Source of the DNA: Anthoceros angustus
Taxonomy: Eukaryota > Streptophyta > Anthocerotopsida > Anthocerotales > Anthocerotaceae
Length of the DNA: 64,000 nucleotides
Assembly: GCA_010909165.1 (NCBI GenBank)
Contig: MU008149.1
Location: 124,001 to 188,000, forward strand
Direction of reading: 5' to 3'
Each line of letters starts with the position of its first letter. The first letter of the stretch is position 1. Of this stretch, positions 34,780 through 46,330 are shown in pieces. A program made the position numbers and the translations under genes. The notes under the pieces are model-generated. The model ran no database searches. It saw only the letters and a list, made by a program, of their open reading frames with translations, and was not told the origin of the DNA.

Positions 34780-37210
34780 ATGCGGTTCGATTCGGAGGAA
34801 GCTTGGTTGATTCGGAGGAAGCTGGACGGCACGATCGAGGAAGCGAGCAGCAGCCTCTCCAATATCGTGATATCAGCAAAATGGAACATTTGCCTCACAC
34901 TCAAGTGCAGACACCGGAACCCGGCATTTTCAGCAAGGAGCATTTGTCATGGGCTGTGGGCAATCATCAAGGGAAGATGAAAATGCACATGAATGTGAAG
35001 CGCGCTTACATTCCTGCTGACCGTGTAGGTAATTTTATTGCAGGTGAGAAAGCAAATGCTTGCTTTCCCACCTGCTTCATCAAGCTGCGTCATTGGGTGA
35101 AGACCGCGGAACCAAAGCAGCATGTCAAAGACACTGAGCGGTGACAATCTACCATTGTCGTTATGGGCACGATGGCCGTCGTGGGAGGGCTATGACGGCT
35201 TCTTTCCTTGCTCCAAATGTGAGGCCCAAGGCAGGCGGTGGGCGTCAACGATGAGTAAGAAACGTGGATGCCTCTTCCAATTTTGTTGTGACCCGGTTAC
35301 TTAAGTGGCCTGACATAGTGGAAGTGAGGTTGCAGCATTGTTTCACACGGATGCCACAGGTGAATTCTGTCATGGAGAACTCATGCCAGGTCCCCTATCC
35401 CATCCTGCACAGCTAGCCCCAGCCCTATCACAAGAAAAGAGGAGGTGGGTGCAGCACAAGTTGTTGTGTCAAGTACCTAAACAACAGATATTGCTTGACC
35501 ACGAAGAAGGAGTGCATGAGAAACGACGGAGGGATGCAGGTTACAAGTTTACCAGGGATGATTTTTTGACACCAAAGGATATCCAAAATATGGAAGCCTA
35601 TGTCTCAGCTCGGACATATCAGCTACACATCAATGACGCAGAGAGTGTCCGTATTTGGATGGACGTCAACAGGCACTTAGTTTTCTATCCTGAGAATCCT
35701 GCTATTTCAAGCATGGCTCCAACCAATTTTGTGCTCGGTGTGCAGACACCGTTCATGTTGGAGATGATGGTTACATGGGGGCATAACTCTATCATAGCTA
35801 TGGATGCCACCTTTGGATTGAATAAGTGGCATTTCCAGCTGGTCAGTTTGTTGGTGTTCGATAACTTCATGAGCAGGATTCGATGGCTTGGGTGTTGTGC
35901 AAGGAGGTTGATGGAGGAATGTCCAAATGGTTACAAGTGTTGCGGGCACGAGCAACGCTGGCAGACCCAACTTGGAAGCCCAACGCGTTTTTAGTAGATG
36001 ATAGCGGAGATCAATGCCATCAAATACGTTTTGGGGATGGCATGTTGGTATTCTTATGCCTTTGGCACGTAAGGCGCATGGTTCTGAAACTTATTGCGAA
36101 AGTGAAGAATGGGGCAAGGGCGGACATCATGCAAAAGTTGGGTGACATTATGTACCTCGGAGGGTCACCACACATTTCGGAGGAAGCGCTCAAATTGGTA
36201 GATCTGTATGTCCAATATGAGCCACTCTTTCCACTTTCATCAAGTACTTCAAGCACCGGTGGGGCAACATCATACACATGTGGCTCAAAGTCAGACGATT
36301 GCACGCAGCAAGGGTAATAGCTCGATTGAAGCATACCATCTTCATTTGAAGGTGAGAGTTTCGTTCCTGGCAGTTATTCTGAGGTAGGCGTGTTGATTGG
36401 CTTTTGCATATTTTAGTAGATGAGGTAGAGTGCACTTTTGGTATCAACAACGATTAAGGAGCATGGCTTCGAAATAGCAAGCTTGAACGTATGGTAGAAC
36501 ATCGTGGCTAAGGCTGCCAAAATAGTGGATACGTCTGTGATTCTCCCAATTGCAAAGGACATAAATGCTTATGTCCTTGCAGGCAAGAACAATGAGGGTA
36601 TGGCATATGTGGTCTCCAATGTTGACGGAAGTTGGGCAACGTGCTCATGCCCTTGGGCTGCACAAGGGCACACTTGTAAGCACCAAGTTAAGGTGTTGAT
36701 GCTACTCCACAAGCTCGTGCCCACACTTTCTTTGGTGCAGGAGCTTATGCACCATAAGCCTCATGTTCTCACAAGACACTGCGCTTGACTTCTACAAAGG
36801 ATCACGAAGAGCAAGTTGAGGTAGCTAATGTCGTACCAGGTGAAACCATTCAGGACGTTGCTGAGGATATGAACTTGAATTTCGGTCGAGAGCGAGCTTT
36901 GGCTCAGTTTAGATGTAGTCTCAAGAACTTACAAAGCCTAGTTGAGCGGCATCCTCACCTCGTGGACCATGCTCAAGGACTTGTAGTAGGTTTTATCACG
37001 GACATTAGAGGGCATAGAGGCTACAATGTGGAGGAGGGCTTGGCCATCACCCACATATGGTCAAAGATGTGGGAGGGATACTTCTACAAAGAGGAAGCGA
37101 GCATTTTGGGAATGCAGGAACAAACCCCAACACAAGAAAACGTCCCAAGCCCTTGGATGTCGGTAATGTATGGTCTAGGCCTCCTCCATCAAAGGAGAAG
37201 CCTTTTGTAA
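34780..37210 (+). pseudogene. MULE transposase with frame breaks (MULE core and SWIM zinc finger)
   Basis: Plus-strand segments in order: a basic N-terminal part (VGNFIAGEKANACFPTCF near 35030); a Cys-rich part (DGFFPCSKCEAQG, GCLFQFCCDP); RRDAGYKFTRDDFLTPKDIQ near 35540; the catalytic core HNSIIAMDATFGLNKWHFQL near 35790 and WKPNAFLVDDSGDQ near 35975; HVRRMVLKLIAKVKNGARAD; a SWIM zinc finger (CSCPWAAQGHTCKH near 36640); and a C-terminal region to 37210. Stops near 35300 and frame changes near 35870, 36320 and 36780 break the reading; some may be introns. Probably not active. Confidence 0.8.
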
Positions 37211-37344
37211 CACAAGCTAGAGGTAGAGAAGCCAAGTCATAGCACTTGTTGTGAATCAAGTGTCTTCATAATTGAAAGCCGTGTGTATAATCTATTACAG
37301 CGTGTTCAAAATGGACAGACAATGGGAGTTCGTGATTGAGTGCT

Positions 37345-37607
37345 TGGTGAACAGGTTGAGACCAGAGACAGGTGAGCATGTGCGGGAGGACAACGTTGAG
37401 AGGAGCGCGGACGGGAGCCGTTCAGAGGAGGGTGGAGGGAGCCGTTGAGAGGAGCGACGACGGACGCCCGTTGCCGGAAAGGGAGACGCCGGAAAGAAAG
37501 AGAGGCATCCCGGCTTCATGCCTCTCGGCTTTGCATCGGGGTGCGTGGGCACACGGGCGGTACGAATGGCAGGGCTCATTAAGTTTGCGTTAGCCTTAGG
37601 CGACGGG
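37345..37607 (-). repeat. Right terminal inverted repeat of the MULE
   Basis: Reverse complement of the left repeat. Differences are few in the outer 200 bp and increase inward (for example ggcaacgggcg for gaagcaggcg). Confidence 0.9.
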
Positions 37608-37812
37608 ATAGTGACCGGGCACCGCAAACATGTTATAAACCTAAGTAAACGGCCCTTATTGTTAAAACGTTTCGTTTGGGTTGGGGCTGAAGATACAAAA
37701 TTAAATTAAATTTATTTACCATTTTGGGTTTAGGGCCAACTCCAGCGCGAGCGTCCAGCAGGAAGCTTTGGCTCAAATCAGGACGTTCTGTTCATCCAGC
37801 TGGGTGGAACCG

Positions 37813-40506
37813 ATGGAGGCATTGGTCCATCTGGAGGAGGTGCAAGGAGTGCTGGATGTGCTGCAAGGACACTCCATCGCTGGTACCGACGCGGAATTGG
37901 ACCGTTTTTTAGCGGAGTTCCTATTACGTGAGGTGAGATGCCGTTGTCGTTGTCTCCGTCGCCTCGCATTACCGCACTCACAGTAGTTTGAACTTGTGGG
38001 CTGCTCATCTGGCTGAGCTGGTGTGTAATGTGTCACGTTGGTTCGGGTCCAAAAGCAGGCCTTTGCTCCTGAGATTTGTGGGTAAGTGCTGTTTGCTGAA
38101 ATGTGTGTCTGTCACGTCACGTGGCAAGGTGAAGCCCTGTCAAGACCTACAACAAGTACGACGGAGAATCCAGTTTTTGGAGGTGCAATTACCCAAGGTA
38201 CGCCTTGCACGGATAGGATTCTATCTATTCGGGTTGGTGGCGAGGTTGATGATGTTAGCGGTTAGCTGATGTTTGCAGTGTTGGACCTTGTGTAGCTGTC
38301 AACGACATTACTGGAGGAAGTGGCTTCCCATTGTCAAACATCAGGTGTGCCCAAATTCCTGCTCATCCTGAATGATGTGAGGATAGGGCGTGTGTAGGAA
38401 GGCGTCGGCAGGCACTAAGCTGCATGCGAGTGTTTTTCAAAGTTCAGTGTGACAATTACCATAAGATTTTGTTTCACCCTAACAAGGTCTGCTTGATTCT
38501 GTCAGATCATACAACAAACATGGACATGATAGAAAGTGGTCATGAGGACGGCCCAGCTCAAAAAAATGCAGGGTTTGGAGGAAACGATCCGGGGCCAAGG
38601 GGAAATCTCTTGGTCGCCAACGAACCTTTGATCGGACTGAGCTCCATGCTTCGAGCAAGATCTACTCTTGAAGATTTCGTAAGCTATTTTGTCTCTCATT
38701 CTTGGTTGCGGAGTTTATCATTGCCGAAATGCAGGCCTGCCTGGCAATGGTAAACTCCGCAACTGCCTGCCTGCCTGTTACCCTTTGCCATGCCAATGTT
38801 GTGGGCTTGATGATTGTGCGGGCAACAGTGCAGATCTTATTTTATGTTTCACGGCTTGGATGTCAATGCGCCACCGGACTTGTTTCGCCACCTTCCTCTT
38901 TTGATGTTTGTGGAGTCCTACATTTATCAGGTTCCAAACGGGGTGGCATATCTCGTGTAGCTTGTAGAGACTGAGTTCTGCTTTGATTTGAGAGGTGAGG
39001 GGATTCCCCCTCATATGATTTGGGATGGTGCTGAAACTGTGACCTCTGTGGCTGTGTAGTTGGATGAACAAAATGAGGAGGACGTTCACCAGTGGTCGGA
39101 AGGCAGGCAACATGTATGTTTTTGTAGATGTTGGGATTAGCTGTCACCTGGCCTGTGTCTCAGGAATTGGTCATGGAAGTACGTTACCTGGTGTTGGGAT
39201 GGACAGGCTGCTCAATTAAGGTAGTATGTTGCGGGGTGCAAGGTGGCTGCTTTTGGTGCTGGCATGGATCCTTTCAAGGAGCTACAAGCTTGTCTTGCCC
39301 GGCGAGGGCTCTTCACAGGAAGGTGCGGATGCCCTCATCTCCTCCTGGCCACAGCCGAAAGTTTCTGTGTTGTTACAATGATTGGAATGTGTGGTGGCTC
39401 ACAGAATCCAGGAAAGGCTCAAGGATGGGGTGGAGTATTGGTTACTAGAGCAGTCCTTATGCAGAGATCTTGTAACAGGGAGCAAGGCAAGTGGTGTGTA
39501 CCTCTTATGCAGCAGCTGCAATATACGCTGTGTCCAGCCGAACTGATGGAGGCGGTGGTGTCTTGTTACAGATTTCCATACATGATGTCATGCGGGCCAT
39601 TCGCCTGAAATCCTTTGACTACCAGGTCTTAAATCTCCTCTTGTACAGACTACAAGGAGAAGAGGTAACAAAGAACCCTCTTGTGGGTTATGCATCCGCT
39701 GTTGCAGAAAACTGCCCACTGTCCCAGGCTTTGTGCAACTGACTTTTGGTGTTTGGTTTGCAAGGTAAACGAAGATCATTATGCATACCTCTGTGCTTCA
39801 GAGTTCCTTGTGGAGATTTCGGATGACCTGTAAGGGTCTGAACCGTTCTCTGATGTGGTGAGATTTGTCTTTTAACTCCATGGCCTCCTCTGAGTCAAAT
39901 TTTTTTTCTTGGCAGGTACGACTACGAGGTTAGTAGAACGTCTTCTCATCTCCATCGGGACTGATGAGCAGCAGGCAATTGCGAAACAAACCTCTGATCC
40001 AGTCCCTCCTAATGCATTCCAACTGCAGGAGGATGTGCTAAAGAATAGCTTTAACCTATTGCGCATGCTGGTGAGCTTATACGGCCCAGCAGAGGCGCCA
40101 AAGGTGCTGGTAAGGGCACCCAACTCACATCCTCTTCACCAGGCTCCGCGCTCACTCATTCGGCTAACCTTTTCCCCTTTCTTAAACGCAGGCGAAGTTC
40201 ATCAGGGAGGCAGAGGCTACATACGAAGCCCAGCTGAAGAAACTGGAACCAAGCTTATCATCCCGCTGCCAACTCCGATGCGAAGAGGCAGTTCGAGAAG
40301 GTCCGTCCACGTCCCCTCTCCAGTCACCCTCCATGCCGTCGCGTTGCAGGCCGACTTTCATCTAACCAGCCACCGGTCCCTGTCCAGGTGGCGGAGGCGG
40401 AGAGCACCCTCTAGGATCATGGACGATCCCCCACCTCATCGTGGACGAGCCTGCCTACAGGCTCCAAGTTCAGCAGCTGCGCGAAGCAGGAAAACAAGGC
40501 GTGTGA
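37813..40506 (+). CDS. Spliced plant gene of unrecognised family
   Basis: I do not recognise the family. Plus-strand coding exons with good splice sites include 37813-37932 (MEALVHLEEVQGVLDVLQG), about 37984-38080 (SLNLWAAHLAELVCNVSRWF), about 38131-38199, about 38280-38344, and about 38446-38680 (SDHTTNMDMIESGHEDGP, GNLLVANEPLIGLSSMLRAR). Then come about 38830-38930 (DLFRHLPLLMFVESYIYQ), about 39060-39114 (LDEQNEEDVHQW), and pieces at 39241-39320 and 39550-39625 (ISIHDVMRAIRLKSFDYQ, VLNLLLYRL). It ends with about 39765-39831 (EFLVEISDDL), 39917-39929, about 40030-40109 (NSFNLLRMLVSLYGPAEAP), 40193-40301 and 40389-40506 (IVDEPAYRLQVQQLREAG). The protein looks helical, soluble and Leu-rich, with no signal peptide or membrane segment. 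The first two exons do not join in phase with the splice sites I see, and 39.1-39.6 kb is incompletely resolved. The MULE ends about 200 bp upstream of the start. Confidence 0.6.
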
Positions 40507-40925
40507 CACCACCTACCCGCCGAGAGTCCCACCGGCAGCAGTCCACATTGCCATGCCGGTCTCCCACACGCCATAGAGCTCACACATATTGCATTCAACC
40601 CTAGCCATCGTTGTGGACGATAAACAACAGTGTCTTTCCTCCTGGAACGTCAGAATCACCATACCAGCTCTTCCTGCAGCCTGTGTGTCTCGAATATGAA
40701 GATGCAGTCCGTTCCCTGTCCGCCTTATCCGACCATGTCCTTTTTCAATCCACTCGTCGAGCCGCAGAAACAGCAAATCCGCCTGGCCATGGAGGTGCAG
40801 GACAGAGACGTGCTGCGCTGCCCTTTTTCTTTTTCGAGCAGTGGGCTCCATTACTCGGTGACCATGTCCTTCTCCCGGTTGTTCACTCTCGTGTTCTCTC
40901 GGGAGTCGCGGAACGGGACGAGACG

Positions 40926-40966
40926 TCTCGAGTCGAGTCGAGTCGAGTCGAGTCGAGTCGAGTCGA
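40926..40966. repeat. Pentanucleotide repeat (tcgag)n, then cgaga variants
   Basis: About eight units of tcgag follow gtc, then agacg/agacg variants to 40980 and ctcgg repeats to 41015. Confidence 0.9.
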
Positions 40967-43900
40967 GACGAGACGAGACGAAACGACTCGAATCGAATCA
41001 GCTCGGCTCGGCTCGGCTGCGCTGCACTGCAGCAGCGCAGACTGGAGAGACGCGATTCGTGTTTCAAGATTAGGAGAAAAAAGAAATCGGGGGGGCACAC
41101 GCCACCACGAGGCCGGCACGCGCCCCGCAAATGGGATTAAAATAATCCCGATAATGGAGGCCGAGACAGCCACGCTCCCCGCTCTTATTGGCGTTATTAC
41201 CGTTTGTACAAAGCGCTGCCGGCCGCGGTAAACCCGAATTGACGCTTGACGCTTGACGCTTGACGCGGGAAGCCGCGATCCGGCTTAGATCTGCGCATTA
41301 AACACCGGCCCTCGGTTGGCAGCCGGTTGCCGGTCGCGGGACCCCGTCGCCGCGGATTAGTTGCCATCCGCGGACCGCAATTACGAAGCCATGATGCTGA
41401 TCCGTTTCCATCCCACCACGACGCGACCCGAGGCGGGGTTCAGGCCACCGGAGGACCGGGGATGACCGGCCGAGCCAGCCCCGGCCCATCCGACGGCTGC
41501 GGGGCGGCAGAGATTGTCGCCTCGCCGGCGACAGGAGGCAGGAAGAATTGAGGAGAGAGAGCGGCGCGGGATGGAAGCCTGAAGCGGGCTTCCGCCGGGG
41601 CCCGCTCTGACTCTGACAGAGAGAAGCGAATAAAGCGAGGCGCGGGCAGGCCGGGCAGGGGCCGCGCTGCCCGACCTGCCCGGCCTGCCCGCTGCCCAGG
41701 CTAGAGTGGAGGACAAGGCGAGGGAGAGGGCCAGGACAGACGGTACTGCAAACTGGTGTAATGTACTGCTGCTGCTGCCGTTGCCGGACTGGTATGTCTG
41801 CAGCAGCAGGAGACTGTTCTGATGCGATGTGGGGCCGAGTGAAATGAATTTTCACGTCCAGCGTTTTTATTCTTCATCACCATGTGCAGAGCGAGCTGGT
41901 GCTGGTGCTGGCGCTGGCGCTGGTGCTGGTGCTGGTGCATGATATGGAGTGGCAGATGTTGTTGTTGTGAGCTTCATGAATGAATCGAATTGTGGATATA
42001 AAAATGGGAGTGTAGAGTAATAGATGTTTGGGATTGGGTTCGTACGACGTTGTATGTACATATGTATGCGGATACAATGCGGCTGGGTGGTGTGTACATG
42101 GGAATTAAAGGGGCCTGACAGGGAGCCCAGCTAAGCAAGGGCTTGTCTGGGTTGTCTTGCTCTTCCACAGACGATGCATGCAGCCAGAATCGGGCTGCAA
42201 ATCTGATCGCACGCGTAGAGGCAATGGCCATTAGTGTGGAAGCGTAGCGGGGGCGTCATAATTAGGCCGCGTCCGCTCACGGCTATGGCCAACCCGAACT
42301 CCGAGACGTCCATTTCCTGCAATTCCTCTCTCGGGACTGCCACGGAGTTGTGCGGCCCGAGGCAGGCCTCGCTAGCTTAACCCGTTTTTGCTCGCCGTCG
42401 CCCCATTTTAATGGCCGAATATTCTACAGCGCTTGTGTAGGTAGGTACGTGACTGCTGCATCAGTCCGGACCATTCCCTGGCTTCCTCATCCCATGCATC
42501 ACATCGCGAGCTTTGAGGAGTTGTTCTCATCTTTTTGTGGGTTCATTCGCTTTGGGGTTTTGGAGTGGGGGTTGGGGTGATTACGGGTCACCGCGATGCT
42601 GTGGATTGAGGCGTTATTTTGTGGATTTGCATGGGCTGGGAGGTTGATGCGCTGGGTTTTTGTGGCTTTTTGGTGTGGAGCTCGTGGGTTATTACCGGGA
42701 TTCTCGTGTATGTATAGAAGGACCTTGGAATGGAAGCTTGTTGAGCGGGAGGCTGTGTTGCGACATGCAACATACTGTACAATCGATCTGGGTCGTGCAA
42801 TGTGACAAGACGAATGTGACAAAACTTTGTGCTGGGTTTTGACCGTATCAATTTCTTGGAGCATCGCATCTGTTTGGTGGGTGTGGGGTGGGACCGAAGG
42901 GGTGAGACGGATTTTTGATGGGTTATCCGTGTGTGTGTGATTAGCGTCGGCTAATGATGCGCAGGTGGGAGGTAACGGAAACTGGTCGGAGTCCCCGAGT
43001 CGGCGGAACATGAAACATCACAAACACCACGGAAGCCGGGAAAGGAAAGGAAAAGAAAGTGAGGAGGAAGCAAAAGTATGGAGATCGATGGAGGTTAGGC
43101 TTCCGAAGTCAACCTCAGCGGAGATGCGGGGCGGCACGAGGCAGGCGGCAACCTCGTTGGCCCAGCTATGTATGTGAGGAATCCGGCAGCAGCCAGATTG
43201 GTGACACCCAGTTTCTTCTCCAGCCAGACATGTTGGCCAGATTTCCGACCGTGGGCGCGTGGCACTGCACTGCCAGCCCTTTCATTATACAGTCTCCACA
43301 CTGTCTAGATGTATCTCGGCCTGAGGCTGCCTTGCCCTCGGCAACGGCATTGGGCCACCTCCATGATTGACCCCACACCCAACGGATCCTTCTCTAGGCT
43401 CCGGCCCCGCAGAGCCGGGCCCAAACCCTAACGCCCATCAAAAGCTCCATGACCCATGGGCGATGGTAGCCAGCATGTGGGGGCTGCACCCATGCGCGTC
43501 ATACCGAGTCGGGGCCACGTGAACCGGACACTTCCTCTCGAGGGCTCGAAGGAGGAAGGAGAAGGGGCAGGATCCCGACTATGTGTACTTCCCACGTGGT
43601 TTGGTTTCGGTTTCCGTTTCGATCATCTTTCTTCCCATAGGTAATGTATAACAAGCGTTGCTTCATTTCCTTCCCTCTGGCCTTCCTGTTGAGCCCATCA
43701 TGTTCCCCATAGCCCACCTGAAATCATGGCTGCTCGGATTCACATAACGAGCTGGACACGGTTTTCCACGCATCGCTGGCCCCGAAGCACAGCCTCGCCC
43801 TTAGGCGATGGCGTTCACTGAGCGGAACCCATGACGTGAGCCTTCGCTTTTACGGAATTTGTGAAGTTTTCCTTTTTCCTTCGTGGGGTGTCAAAGAAAA

Positions 43901-44107
43901 TGGCGAATATTTTATGGGTTCAGGCAAATATTTTATGGGTTGAGTGAGGAAGGGGGGAATTTTGTGGGTTGTTTGAGGAGGATAAGTGGAATCTCTCCAC
44001 AATTGGACGAACCATTCTGTGGGTTGGAAGAAACCGGCACAAACTTTTTGTGGGTGTTATACACCAAGGAGGGAAGGCGACAAAGCGGATGGCGGGGCCC
44101 ATCCAAA

Positions 44108-44290
44108 GAAGGCCATGGCCGGGGCGGTGTGGTGTGGTGTGGATTAAGTATAAGAGGAAGAAGAAGGGGCTTCTGAAGTCCATGTCTGAGTCTCTATCAA
44201 TAGCACACCAATGGGTGGGAAGGAAGTTTGGGAGTGCAAATTTGTGATGTGTTGTTGCAAGATGCGATTTCCCATCTCCGCTTTGCAAGA
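44108..44290. repeat. Donor-like copy of the filler found between the 48-50 kb duplication arms
   Basis: aagaaggccatggccgg through gatgcgatttcccatctccg and tttgcaagag recurs at 49089-49267 with a few small indels (gtgtggtgtgg shortened, gaaggggcttc shortened to gaaggcttc). Confidence 0.9.
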
Positions 44291-46212
44291 GGGACCCGGG
44301 TTGCAATCACTCCGGTCGTGATGATGGAGTTCTAGCTCGGCGGGCAACGGGGACTGCCGCCTTCACGGCCCAGGCCTGCGTGCCCTGCAGCCACTGGCAC
44401 GGCGCGAAAGTGCATTCATTGCCACCCCACCAACTCCCGCTAGATCGCACAGCCAAATGCGCAGCGCACCGGGTACAAGTACCGTCGCCATCGCCCAACA
44501 CCGAGCGTGATGGCCAGAAATTGATGCAAGCAGCGCTGGCTGGCCCCAGCCCAGCCCCTTGGGCTCCCGCCCATGGCCACCACGTGGCTTCCTCCTCACA
44601 TTCCAACGCCAGAGCGCTACTCCCAAATCTTCAAATCCTTCCTCTCCGACGGCTTGATTTCCTTTGTTTTCTATAGCATTTCATTTCATTTCAATTTCAA
44701 TTTTTCAATTTCTGTCCATCGGATTCCTCCTTCTTCAATATGTTGTACCTTGGACTCACGTACATAGTTATAAACATGTCTACGATTGATGAAGGGGTGT
44801 TGATGAGAAACTATCATACTCGGATTACACTAACTCGGAGAGAGACAACATTGAAGTGGATGACGGGGTGTTGGAGAGAAACAAAGACGTGGAAACTGGT
44901 TTTTGAGGTGGAATCCAAGGAAGGACAGCTTTGGGAAGGAGCTTCGGGAAAAAAATCGTTCTCGGTGCGTGATCGATGGAAGTACACCGTTGGTGGGCCG
45001 ACCGATGTAGATGCAAGATTTTTATGGGTTCGTTAAATTGGTTGGAGACGGGATGGGAAATGTGGTGGGTCGGTGTGGGAATCCGCGCCAAAGCGATGGT
45101 TGGGACGGGAGCGCTGTGTTTGATGCGAAGCGCAGAGGGAAGGACGAAGTTTTTTGGTCTGGGTTGCTCCATTCAAACTGTGACAGGCAGGAGCAGCAGC
45201 AATGAGATATAACTTGCAATGCAAAGGAAGCAGCATGCGGAGCAAGAGGGAGAGGGCGGCACGGCTGTTAGGTGCGTGTCGGACAGTCATGATATCGCTG
45301 TGCACACTGCTGCCACTGCCGAGCCGTGAGGGATCGCTGCCTGCCATGCGCGGGCATATAAGTTACCTCTCGCCATCGTCGCTCTTTGACCACCGCCGGG
45401 CCAGTCAAACAAACCCAGCATCTCTCTCTCTTGATCAGCAGGGCTGGTGCACTCTGCGCACTGCCCTGCAGCCTGCGCTTCACGGCAGCAACAGTCCAGG
45501 CAGGCTGGCAAGCAGAGGATCAGTCTGATCGATGCTCTCTCTGATCAAGCAAGGACCAAACCCTAATCACGCCTTGACTGGACGCTCCCACAGTTGACCA
45601 TCGCGCTCACCCACAGCTCGTGCCCTGCAAATTGCAGCAGAATGAGAATCGCACCGCCTTCTTTTCCTCCTCCTTCCTCCTTCCTCCTCCCCTTTCCCTC
45701 CCGTCCTCCTTTATTAAAAGCACCCACTTTGGCTTTGGACAACACAACAGGGCTCCTCCTTTCTGCCCTAAAAAGCAGTCCGACCCCGACTCCGCCTCTC
45801 ACTCCGACTCCCGATAGTCAACCTCGGACGTGTGAATGCAGTGCAGCAACCCGGGTCCCGGGTCCCGGGTACCGGGCCCTGCACCTCCACCTATATTTGT
45901 CCTTCCTTCCCCCACCTTCTTCCGCCCACTTTTTCCCCTTCCCCCACCTCCATCCCCACATCACCATGCTCGTCCAACGTAAATTCCTTTGAATCCTTGT
46001 CCAGCACACAAGCACCCATATATATCCTTCTCCATCACTTCCCGACCCAAGCAGGCACGTATTGTACCCGTATGTGCAGACAAGCATACATACTCACACT
46101 AGAACCTAGAACGTAACGCCCAGCATTTACTCTCCCGACAGTGTATCCTCCAGGCGCCACTCTTCTCTAAATGTTGACCATCGCCGGGTCCTTTGAATTT
46201 GAACACGCTACG

Positions 46213-46330
46213 CTGGCTGCAGCTCTGGCTCTGGCTCGGGCTCTGGCTCTGGCTCGGGCTCTGGCTCTGGCCCTGGCTCTGGCCCTCTGGCTCTGGCCCT
46301 GGCCCTGGCCCTGGCTCTGGCCCTGGCTGT
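46213..46330. repeat. Hexanucleotide repeat (ggctct/ggctcg/ggccct)n
   Basis: About 19 consecutive six-base units with t/g and t/c variants. It gives stop-free Ala/Leu or Trp/Leu frames that I treat as artefacts. Confidence 0.9.

Larger units (their letters stand above)
34471..37607 (+). mobile_element. Mutator-like element (MULE) with long TIRs and 9-bp target duplication
   Basis: The left end (cccgtcgcctaaggctaacg from 34471) is inverted at the right end (37607 backwards), with high identity for about 250 bp. The 9-mer atagtgacc stands immediately outside both ends (34462-34470 and 37608-37616). A 9-bp duplication with long terminal inverted repeats is diagnostic of Mutator-like elements. 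Between the repeats is a plus-strand transposase with frame breaks. Confidence 0.93.
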
